Assembly (NCBI GenBank): GCA_050257855.1
Contig: JBLMXQ010000011.1
Span: 1 to 64,000 of the forward strand
Source: JBLMXQ01 sp050257855
GTDB lineage: Bacteria; Acidobacteriota; Vicinamibacteria; Vicinamibacterales; CAVVIG01
Reading direction: 5' to 3'
DNA length: 64,000 nt
Below are positions 9,261 through 15,907 of this stretch, piece after piece. Position 1 is the first letter of the stretch. The number at the start of each line of letters is the position of its first letter. A model generated the notes under the pieces. That model made no database searches. It had not been told where the DNA came from and saw nothing but the letters and a program-made list of their open reading frames with translations. Both the position numbers and the translations under genes were made by a program.

Positions 9261-10750
9261 TTGTAGTACTTCTTCTTCGTGCCCGCCGGCAGCGGGAACG
9301 TGTCGTCGAGCGTCGGCTCCTCGCGGCGCGACGGCCGGCGCGGCGTCTCCGTCGCGGCGGCGTACCCGCGCTCGTCGCTGCGGCTGATCTTCCGCTGGGC
9401 GTACAGCCCTTCGAGCACGAAGTCGATCGCCGATGCGACGGCCGGAGCTGCGGCGCCCGGCTTCGCGCCCGCGTGTTCGACCAGCGCGTCGAGCCCCTGC
9501 ACGGCGCGCGCCCGCTCGATGACCTCGGCGGCCGACGCCGTGTCGCTCAGCGGCAGCGACCCGCCGAGATCGAACCATTCGACGACGCGCCGCGTGTCCA
9601 CGCCGTCGAAGACGCCGCTGAATACGCTGCCGATCGCGCCGCGAATCAGGTCCCGCGCCACCTGCTCGGCGCCCTTCAGCTCGCCCTCGTATTCCAGCTC
9701 GAACTTGCCGGTAATCGATGGCAGCGCGCCGTAGAGATCCGTGACGCGCGGGACGGCCAGCCTCTCCCCGCTCTGCAGCGCCCGGCGCTCCGCGTTCGAC
9801 ACGACCAGCTCCAGCGTCGTGATCGGCAGCCGCTGGCTGACGCCCGACCGCTTGTCGACCTTGCGGTCGGCGCGCGCCTGGAACGCCACCTCCTCGACGA
9901 CCTCGCGCACGTAATCGGGCACGTGCACCTTCAGGCCCGGACGCTCGACCCACGCTTCCTGCGCCGTGATCGCCATCGCGTGGTGGCGCGTGGCCGGGTA
10001 ATGCGTCCGGATTTCCGAACCGATGCGGTCCTTGAGCGGCGTGATGATCTTGCCGCGCGCCGTGTAGTCTTCCGGATTCGCCGTGAACACCAGCATCACG
10101 TCCAGCCTCAGCCGGACGGGGTAGCCCTTAATCTGGACGTCGCCTTCCTGCAGGATGTTGAAGAGGCCGACCTGGATCTTCCCGGCGAGATCCGGCAGCT
10201 CGTTCATGGCGAAGATGCCGCGGTTCGCCCGCGGCAGCAGCCCGTAGTGCATCGTCAGCTCGTCGGACAGGTTCAGGCCGGCCTGCGCGGCCCTGATCGG
10301 GTCGATGTCGCCCAGGATGTCCGCGATCGTCACGTCCGGCGTCGCCAGCTTCTCGACGTAGCGCTCCTCGCGCGGCAGCCACCCGATCGGCAGCGCGTCG
10401 CCTTCGCGGGCGAGGCGCGCGCGGCACGACGCGCAGAGCGGGGCCAGCGGGTGGTCGTGAATCTCGCAGCCGGGCACGATCGGCACCTGCTCGTCGAGCA
10501 GATCCACCAGACCGCGAAGGATCCGGCTCTTTGCCTGACCGCGGAGGCCGAGCAGGATGAAGTTGTGCCGCGAGAGAATCGCGTTGACGAGCTGCGGGAT
10601 GACCGTCTCGTCGTACCCGATGACGCCGGGGAACAGCGTGTCGCCGCTCTGCAGCTTGCGGACGAGGTTGTCGCGGACTTCCTGCTTGACGGATCGCGGG
10701 CGGGCTCCGGCCTGCCGCAACTCGCCGAGGGTGCGTGGGTGGGCCGTCAT
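9257..10750 (-). CDS. MoxR/magnesium-chelatase-like AAA+ ATPase
   Basis: 497 residues. The AAA+ core shows a Walker A variant LLGLRGQAKSRIL near residue 71-83, a Walker B/sensor region EGDVQIKGYPVRLRLDVMLVFTANPEDY and an arginine-rich lid. Insertion CEIHDHPLAPLCASC contains Cys/His residues that could bind zinc, unusual for plain MoxR. Family role: ATP-driven remodelling with a VWA partner, encoded directly downstream with overlapping codons. ATG 10750 is supported by TAGAAT 6 nt upstream. The message would thus be leaderless and carry the ATPase and VWA genes together. Confidence 0.85.
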   Translation of the reverse strand: MTAHPRTLGELRQAGARPRSVKQEVRDNLVRKLQSGDTLFPGVIGYDETVIPQLVNAILSRHNFILLGLRGQAKSRILRGLVDLLDEQVPIVPGCEIHDHPLAPLCASCRARLAREGDALPIGWLPREERYVEKLATPDVTIADILGDIDPIRAAQAGLNLSDELTMHYGLLPRANRGIFAMNELPDLAGKIQVGLFNILQEGDVQIKGYPVRLRLDVMLVFTANPEDYTARGKIITPLKDRIGSEIRTHYPATRHHAMAITAQEAWVERPGLKVHVPDYVREVVEEVAFQARADRKVDKRSGVSQRLPITTLELVVSNAERRALQSGERLAVPRVTDLYGALPSITGKFELEYEGELKGAEQVARDLIRGAIGSVFSGVFDGVDTRRVVEWFDLGGSLPLSDTASAAEVIERARAVQGLDALVEHAGAKPGAAAPAVASAIDFVLEGLYAQRKISRSDERGYAAATETPRRPSRREEPTLDDTFPLPAGTKKKYYN

Positions 10751-10756
10751 GGACCG

Positions 10757-10762
10757 ATTCTA
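10757..10762 (-). promoter_or_regulatory. -10 box of the MoxR-VWA operon
   Basis: TAGAAT on the minus strand with six bases to ATG 10750, in the 56-bp divergent gap shared with the GDPD gene. Confidence 0.5.
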
Positions 10763-10793
10763 TCAGCAGCCAAGGCGACGCGCGCCGTTAGGT

Positions 10794-10799
10794 TACAGT
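10794..10799 (+). promoter_or_regulatory. -10 box of the GDPD gene
   Basis: TACAGT followed by seven bases and GTG 10807. No Shine-Dalgarno is present, consistent with leaderless initiation on GTG. Confidence 0.5.
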
Positions 10800-10806
10800 A
10801 GCCATC

Positions 10807-11589
10807 GTGAAGCATCGGTTCTTCGACGCGCCGCGCCCGCTCGTGTTCGCCCATCGCGGCGGCAGCGGCCTCGCGCCCGAGAACACGCTGGCGGCCTTCG
10901 ATCGCGCGCTGGCGCTCGGCGTCGACGGGATCGAGCTGGACGTCCACCTGACGGCCGACGGCCGCGTCGTCATTCATCACGATCGGACGCTCGACCGGAC
11001 GACCAACCTCGTCGGGCCGATTGCCGACCGGACGGCGGACGAGCTCGCGCGCGCGGACGCCGGCTACCGGTTCCGGCAGGGCGGCGCGTTCCCGTTTCGC
11101 GGCCAGGGGATCGGAGTGCCCATGCTCGAGGAGGTCCTCGCACGGTACCAGGACCTGCGGATCGTCGTCGAACTGAAGACGAACCGACCGGAGCTGGCCC
11201 GCGCCGCCGTCGAGGCGGTCCGCCGCGCGGATGCGGTCGAGCGCGTGTGCTTCGGGTCGTTCGCGCGCGGCGTGCTGCGGACCGTGCGCGCGATCGAGCC
11301 GGCGGCGGCGACGAGCGCCGCCCGGGAGGAAGTCCGCTGGGCGCTGTACCGGTCCCGACTGCGCGTGCCGGTCACGCGCGTGACGTATCACGGCTACCAG
11401 GTGCCCGAATCGGCCGGCCCGACGCGCGTCGTCTCCCGGCGGTTCGTGGAGCACGCACACGAGGCAGGGCTCGGCGTGCAGGTCTGGACGGTGGATACGG
11501 AGCCGGATGCGCGGCGGCTGCTCGACTGGGGCGTCGATGCGCTGATTACCGACAGGCCGGATGTGATCGTGAATGTGGTGATGGGGTGA
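10807..11589 (+). CDS. Glycerophosphodiester phosphodiesterase
   Basis: 260 residues. The N-terminal block HRGGSGLAPENTLAAF supplies the catalytic His and substrate-binding Glu. GIELDVHLTADGRVVIHHD gives the metal ligands and second His. The C-terminus VQVWTVDTEPDARRLLDWGVDALITDRPD is the usual GDPD ending. It hydrolyses deacylated phospholipid headgroup diesters to glycerol-3-phosphate and an alcohol. No signal peptide is seen, so it is probably cytoplasmic. The stop codon lies inside a GGGTGATG repeat tract, and the next gene starts 4 bases on. Confidence 0.9.
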   Translation: MKHRFFDAPRPLVFAHRGGSGLAPENTLAAFDRALALGVDGIELDVHLTADGRVVIHHDRTLDRTTNLVGPIADRTADELARADAGYRFRQGGAFPFRGQGIGVPMLEEVLARYQDLRIVVELKTNRPELARAAVEAVRRADAVERVCFGSFARGVLRTVRAIEPAAATSAAREEVRWALYRSRLRVPVTRVTYHGYQVPESAGPTRVVSRRFVEHAHEAGLGVQVWTVDTEPDARRLLDWGVDALITDRPDVIVNVVMG

Positions 11590-11612
11590 TGGGGTGATGG
11601 TGAGGGTGGTGA
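11576..11612 (+). repeat. GGGTGATG octamer tract at a gene junction
   Basis: Three near-perfect 8-mers of GGGTGATG followed by degenerate GGTGA words. The tract contains the GDPD stop codon and both candidate starts of the following dehydratase. The same word recurs at 30979-30994 after boxB. Confidence 0.6.
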
Positions 11613-12604
11613 TTTCAGATACCGTCGTCGAGCCCACGTTGAAGGATGTGTACGCGGCGCGCCCGCGGGTCTACCGGGCGATGCAGCCGTCGCCGCTGCT
11701 CGAGCACGCGCTCCTTTCGCAGGAGACCGGCCTCGACATCGCGGTCAAGCACGAGAACCACAACCCGACCGGCGCCTTCAAGGTGCGCGGCGGCCTCAAT
11801 CTCGTCGCGAGCCTCGGGCCGGAGGAGCGGCGCGGCGTGATCACGGCGACCACCGGCAATCACGGGCAGTCGATCGCGCTGGCCTGCCGGCGCGAGGGCG
11901 TCCCGTGCACGATCGTCGTCCCGGTGGGCAACAATCCCGAGAAGAACGCCGCCATGCGCGCGCTCGGCGCCGAAGTGGTCGAGCACGGGCGCGACTTCGA
12001 CCAGGCGCGCGAGCGGGTCGAGCAGATGCAGGCCGAGCGGCGGCTCCGGTACATCCACTCCGCCAACGAGCCGCTGCTCCTTGCCGGCGTCGGCACCTGC
12101 GCTCTCGAGATCTTCGAGGCCCGCCCGGACACGGAGGTCGTGCTCGTGCCGATCGGCGGCGGCAGCGGAGCATGCGGCTGCTGCATCGTGCGGAGCGGAA
12201 TTGGCAGCCGCGCGCAGATTATCGGCGTGCAGGCCGAGCGCGCCGACGCGTTCGCCCGCTCGTGGACCTCCGGAACCCGCGTCGTCGGGGACAAGGCCGA
12301 CACGTTCGCCGAAGGCATGGCGACGCGCGTGACGTTCGACCTCACGTTCGGCCTTCTGAGGCGCGAGCTCGACGACATCGTGACGCTCAGCGAAGAGGAA
12401 ATCGCCGGCGGCGTGCGGCTCGCGCTGCGCGCCACGCACAATCTCGCCGAGGGTGCCGGCGCCGCCTCGCTCGCCGCCGCCGTCAAGCTGCGGGATCGCC
12501 TCGCCGGCCGCAAGGTCGTCTGCGTGATGAGCGGCGGCAACATCGATCAGCGCACGCTCGCCCGCGTGCTCGCGGGCCGGCAGCCGATGGCTGACAGCCG
12601 ATAG
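11594..12604 (+). CDS. PLP-dependent threonine/serine dehydratase-like enzyme (fold type II)
   Basis: 336 residues. HENHNPTGAFKVRGG holds the Schiff-base Lys, TGNHGQSIA the substrate loop, and GGGSGACGCC replaces the common tetraglycine phosphate-binding loop. A C-terminal SGGNI is conserved. There is no ACT regulatory domain, so it resembles catabolic dehydratases or serine racemases more than IlvA. Start is GTG 11594 or ATG 11597; neither has a clear ribosome site because the region is a G-rich repeat. The last five residues and stop (MADSR then TAG) are identical in DNA to part of the heptad tract at 34172-34188, so the C-terminus appears to run into intergenic repeat sequence. Confidence 0.85.
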   Translation: MMVRVVISDTVVEPTLKDVYAARPRVYRAMQPSPLLEHALLSQETGLDIAVKHENHNPTGAFKVRGGLNLVASLGPEERRGVITATTGNHGQSIALACRREGVPCTIVVPVGNNPEKNAAMRALGAEVVEHGRDFDQARERVEQMQAERRLRYIHSANEPLLLAGVGTCALEIFEARPDTEVVLVPIGGGSGACGCCIVRSGIGSRAQIIGVQAERADAFARSWTSGTRVVGDKADTFAEGMATRVTFDLTFGLLRRELDDIVTLSEEEIAGGVRLALRATHNLAEGAGAASLAAAVKLRDRLAGRKVVCVMSGGNIDQRTLARVLAGRQPMADSR

Positions 12605-12618
12605 CCCGCACGCGTCAG

Positions 12619-12783
12619 CTACCGTGAGAGCGAGAAGATCACGGTCACTGTCATGATCACCGGCACCGCCACGCCGCTCAGCAGGGCTGGCGAGAAGCGC
12701 CACTGCCGGACGGCGTCGAGCGCGGCGCCGTCGAGCAGCGGAATCGACCGGAGGACTCGCGCGGCCTGGACGTGACCTGGACA
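12619..12783 (-). pseudogene. TonB C-terminal domain remnant
   Basis: Read on the minus strand this gives about 54 residues: GHVQAARVLRSIPLLD, then AALDAVRQWRFSPALL, then PVIMTVTVIFSLSR and TAG at 12619-12621. That is the second half of the TonB C-terminal domain (RVLRSIP...A.VRQWRF.P...G..VPV..TV.V.F). The proline-rich spacer, membrane anchor and first half of the domain are missing, and homology stops near 12783. The fragment lies in the same frame as, and just downstream of, the uracil-DNA glycosylase stop (TAG 12811-12813). It is a decayed energy-transducer gene, not a functional one. Confidence 0.75.
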
Positions 12784-12810
12784 CCTCGCTCGCGGAAAGG
12801 TTCGAGCGGC

Positions 12811-13518
12811 CTACGCTCGATCGAGCGCGCGGCGCGCCGCCCGGAACACGCGATCCATCATCGGCGCGGTGAGCTTGCCGGTGTTCGTGTTCTGGCGGCT
12901 CGGGTGATAGCAGCCGATGAGCGTCTGCCCGTTCGGCAACTGGCAGGCGGCTCCATGGCCGAACTGCGGCTTCGGCCGGATCGCAATCGAACGGCGCTTG
13001 AGCAGCTGGAGGTACGCGTCGAAGCCGATTCGGCCCAGCGCAACCACGACGCGGATCCGTGGCAGGGCGTCGAGCTCCGCGTCGAGGTGCGCCAGGCAGT
13101 TCGCGATCTCCTCGGGCGTCGGCTTGTTGTCCGGCGGAGCGCAGCGCACGGCGGCGGCGATGAACGCGTCGTTCAGCCGCAGGCCGTCGTCCGGCCGGCG
13201 CGACGTCGGGATGTTCGCGAAGCCTGCGCGATGGAGAGATGCCATCAGGAAGTCGCCCGATCCGCCGTCGCCGTCGCCCGTGAAGACGCGGCCGGTGCGG
13301 TTGGCGCCGTGCGCAGCCGGCGCGAGCCCCACGATGAGGAGCCGCGCGCCCGGATCGCCGAATCCGGGCACCGGCCTGCCCCAGTACAGCTCGTCCCGGA
13401 ACGCGCGCCGCTTCTCGCGCGCGACGCGCGCGCAGTAGCTGCGCAGGCGCGGGCACCGCTCGCACGCGACGATCGCCGCTCGTGCCGATTCGAGATCGGA
13501 GATCACGGCATCTCGCAC
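12811..13518 (-). CDS. Uracil-DNA glycosylase, type 5 (UDGb)
   Basis: About 235 residues. Motif 1 is GLAPAAHGANRTGRVFTGDG and motif 2 YHPSRQN, both diagnostic of family 5 [4Fe-4S] uracil-DNA glycosylases. Cysteines in ACERCPRLRSYC and in VRCAPPDN...ANC would bind the cluster. Family 5 lacks the usual catalytic Asp/Asn in motif 1, as here. It excises uracil and deaminated bases from DNA. The start is uncertain: in-frame GTGs at 13518 and 13506 both precede the homologous region, and there is no ATG. Upstream DNA is a hairpin-rich repeat. A TonB fragment follows in frame after the stop. Confidence 0.87.
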   Translation of the reverse strand: MRDAVISDLESARAAIVACERCPRLRSYCARVAREKRRAFRDELYWGRPVPGFGDPGARLLIVGLAPAAHGANRTGRVFTGDGDGGSGDFLMASLHRAGFANIPTSRRPDDGLRLNDAFIAAAVRCAPPDNKPTPEEIANCLAHLDAELDALPRIRVVVALGRIGFDAYLQLLKRRSIAIRPKPQFGHGAACQLPNGQTLIGCYHPSRQNTNTGKLTAPMMDRVFRAARRALDRA

Positions 13519-13520
13519 TG

Positions 13521-13692
13521 TGCGCGGGGCCCCACCCCCGCGCGATGGCGCCTCCCGCACCGCGCGCTGCGCGCTCGTGCGGGGGGCGAGCCGCAGGCGC
13601 CTGCTCACCGTGCGCGGGGCCCCACCCCCGCGCGATGGCGCCTCCCGCACCGGGCGCTGCACGCTCGTGCGGGGGGCGAGCCGCCGGCGCTC
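13521..13692. repeat. Tandem copies of an 80-bp GC-only hairpin element, 90-bp period
   Basis: Copy 1 is 13521-13600 and copy 2 13611-13690, about 77 of 80 bases identical. Each copy holds two dyads. The first is GCGCGGGG, a 6-base loop, then CCCCGCGC. The second is CGCCTCCCGCAC pairing with GTGCGGGGGGCG around a loop that is itself self-complementary. The copies fill the space between the M13 peptidase and uracil-DNA glycosylase genes, both on the minus strand. They could terminate or stabilise transcripts, or be a REP/MITE-like sequence. A degenerate relative occurs at 40437-40460. Confidence 0.85.
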
Positions 13693-13699
13693 GCCGGCG

Positions 13700-15769
13700 C
13701 TACCACACGCGGCATGCAGGATGTCGCACCATCGGCGCATCGGCCTTGCACGAGAACGCCTTCTGGAACTCCGGCATGTTCGAGACGACGCCGTTGACGC
13801 GGTAGCGACCGGGCGCGTGCGGGTTGGTCTGCGCGAGCAGGCGCGCCGCTTCCGGACGCACGTTCTGGCACCAGATCTGCCCCCACCCGAGGAAGACGCG
13901 CTGCTCGGGGGTGAAGCCGTCTTCGGCCTTCGCCTGCTGGCCGGCCTTCGACGCCAGATACGCCATCAGCGCGATGCGGACGCCGCCGTTGTCGGCGGTG
14001 TTCTCGCCGAGCGTCAGCTTGCCGTTCACCTTCACGTCGTCGGTCGCCGTAAAGCCGGAGTACTCGTTCACGAGGCACGACGTGCGGTCCTGGAAGGCTT
14101 TGGCGTCCTCGGGCGTCCACCAGTCCTTCAGGTTGCCGTCGGCGTCGAACAGGCGCCCCTGGTCGTCGAACCCGTGCGTCAGCTCGTGCCCGATCACCGC
14201 GCCGGCGCCGCCGAAGTTGAGCGCGGCGTCGCGGCTCGCGCTGTAGAAGGGCGGCTGCAGGATGCCGGCCGGGAAGTTGACGTTGTTCTCGAGCGGGTTG
14301 TAGTAGGCGTTGACGGTCGGCGGCGTCATGCCCCACTCGCTCTTGTCGAGCGGCTTGCCGATCTTGTTCAGCTGGCGGCGGAACTCGAACGCGTTGGCGC
14401 GCGCGGAGTTGCCGAGGGCGTCGCCGCGGACGATCGACAGCGTGCTGTAGTCGCGCCAGCGGTCGGGGTATCCGATCTTGTTCGTGATCGCGTGGAGCTT
14501 GACCAGCGCCTGCTTCTTCGTCGCCTCGGTCATCCAGTCGAGGTTCGTGATGTCCTGCTGGAGCGCGCTCTCGAGCTCGTGCACCATCTCGAGCGTGTCG
14601 GCCTTGGCGTTCGGTCCGAACGTGCGCGCGACGAACGCCTTGCCGAGCGCCTCGCCGAGGTCGCTGTCGGTGTACTGCACGCAGCGCTTCCAGCGGGGCC
14701 GCTGCTCCTTGACGCCGGTCAGCTCGGTGCCGTAGAAGCGGAAGTTCTCGTCGACGAACGGCGTCGAGAGAATCTGCGCGTTCGCGTGGACCAGGTGCCA
14801 GCGCAGATACGTTCGGAGGTCCGGGAGCGGGGTGGCGGAGACGACCTGCCCAAACGCCTTGAAGAACTCCGGCTCGGTGACGTTGATCGCGTCGATGGGC
14901 GGCGCGCCGATGGCCGCGAAGTACTTCGACCAGTCGAACCCGGGCGTGAGCGCCTGCAGCTCGGCGGGCGTCATCCTGTGGTACATCGCCTCCAGATTTC
15001 GCCGCGCGACCGCGCCGAGCGCGGCCCTGGCGAGCGCCGTCTCGACGCGCATGACGGCGGCGGCGCCCGCGGCAGCCGCCTCCGGCGCGTCGCCGAGCAT
15101 CCCGAGCATCTTCGTCACGTGAGCGACGTAGTCCTTCCGGAGCTCCACCGACTTGGCATCGTCACGGAAGTAGTAGTCGCGATCGGGCAGCCCCAGGCCG
15201 CCCTGGCCGGCGATCGCGCGGACCATGTTGGCTTCCTTGAAGTCCGCCTCCGCGCCGAAGCCGAAGAACGCGTTCACGCCGATCGTATGGAGCCGGGCGA
15301 CCAGGGCCGGCAGATCCGCCGGACTGGCGAATGCGGCAATCCGATCGAGATCCGGCTGGAGCGGCGCCGCACCCTTGCGATCGATCGCCGGCACGTCCAT
15401 GCACGAGGCGTAGTAGTCACCGATTTGTTTGGTATCGGGGTCGGTGCCCGGCGCGGCGGCCTCGAGAATCTGATGGAGCACTTCGTTGTTCCGGTCCTGC
15501 AGTTCGTCGAAGCTGCCCCACGACGAGCGATCGGGTGGAATGGGGTTGTCGGCAACCCAGCCGCCGCAGGCGAACTGATAGAAGTCGGTGCACGGGTCGG
15601 CCGTGCGATCGAGCGCATCGAGCATCAGGCCGGACTGACTGGCCGGCGCGCGTTGGGCGGCTGCTGCGGATCCGACAGCGCCCGGCCCGCTGATCGCGGG
15701 CCGGGCGGCGGCCAGCGCAACGGCGAGCGGGAGCGAGACGAACGCGAACGCGACGAGGTGGCGTGGCAT
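13700..15769 (-). CDS. M13 family zinc metallopeptidase (neprilysin/PepO-like), secreted
   Basis: 689 residues with a signal peptide in the first about 30. The peptidase domain shows VIGHELTHGFDDQGR (HExxH zinc ligands and catalytic Glu), then LGENTADNGG supplying the third ligand Glu, and the C-terminal CRVW typical of M13 enzymes. The N-terminal M13_N domain is recognisable from DPCTDFYQFACGGW. It cleaves oligopeptides in the periplasm or at the cell surface. ATG 15769 is chosen because AGGAAAGG precedes it at a good distance and the signal peptide begins there. It is divergent from aceE, sharing the A/T-rich GTATACAAT island. Confidence 0.92.
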   Translation of the reverse strand: MPRHLVAFAFVSLPLAVALAAARPAISGPGAVGSAAAAQRAPASQSGLMLDALDRTADPCTDFYQFACGGWVADNPIPPDRSSWGSFDELQDRNNEVLHQILEAAAPGTDPDTKQIGDYYASCMDVPAIDRKGAAPLQPDLDRIAAFASPADLPALVARLHTIGVNAFFGFGAEADFKEANMVRAIAGQGGLGLPDRDYYFRDDAKSVELRKDYVAHVTKMLGMLGDAPEAAAAGAAAVMRVETALARAALGAVARRNLEAMYHRMTPAELQALTPGFDWSKYFAAIGAPPIDAINVTEPEFFKAFGQVVSATPLPDLRTYLRWHLVHANAQILSTPFVDENFRFYGTELTGVKEQRPRWKRCVQYTDSDLGEALGKAFVARTFGPNAKADTLEMVHELESALQQDITNLDWMTEATKKQALVKLHAITNKIGYPDRWRDYSTLSIVRGDALGNSARANAFEFRRQLNKIGKPLDKSEWGMTPPTVNAYYNPLENNVNFPAGILQPPFYSASRDAALNFGGAGAVIGHELTHGFDDQGRLFDADGNLKDWWTPEDAKAFQDRTSCLVNEYSGFTATDDVKVNGKLTLGENTADNGGVRIALMAYLASKAGQQAKAEDGFTPEQRVFLGWGQIWCQNVRPEAARLLAQTNPHAPGRYRVNGVVSNMPEFQKAFSCKADAPMVRHPACRVW

Positions 15770-15795
15770 GGCGACCCTTTCCTGACGGCGACCGG

Positions 15796-15803
15796 TATAC
15801 AAT
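15796..15803. promoter_or_regulatory. Shared promoter island between M13 peptidase and aceE
   Basis: TATACAAT reads as a -10 toward aceE, and its complement GTATA reads toward the peptidase gene. The aceE leader would be roughly 95 nt and the peptidase leader about 20 nt with a Shine-Dalgarno. Confidence 0.45.
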
Positions 15804-15880
15804 TAGTGGTTGGTCTACAGGCGGAGCGCCGCCCAGCCGAGAACCTCGACGAGCGCCACCCGCAGGCCCCGCGGCCCGCG

Positions 15881-15907
15881 ATGACCGAAAGGACCTCGAA
15901 CCCTTGA
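15881..15907 (+). other. Eight-codon leader reading frame overlapping the aceE start
   Basis: ATG 15881 opens MTERTSNP and stops at TGA 15905-15907. The last T of its Pro codon and the first two bases of its stop make the TTG start of aceE. No Shine-Dalgarno is obvious for it, so it may be fortuitous, but its geometry would allow translational coupling. Confidence 0.3.

Noticed and set aside
11594..12604. Hydroxyectoine-utilisation dehydratase (EutB)
   Set aside because: Length and fold fit, but there are no ectoine genes nearby; kept as a generic threonine/serine dehydratase.
13521..13692. CRISPR array
   Set aside because: Only two tandem copies, no separate spacers of uniform length, no cas genes; each unit is a pair of hairpins.
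15881..15907. Frameshift hiding a true ATG start for aceE
   Set aside because: TTG 15904 already gives the normal E1 length and has a ribosome site; no frameshift is needed.
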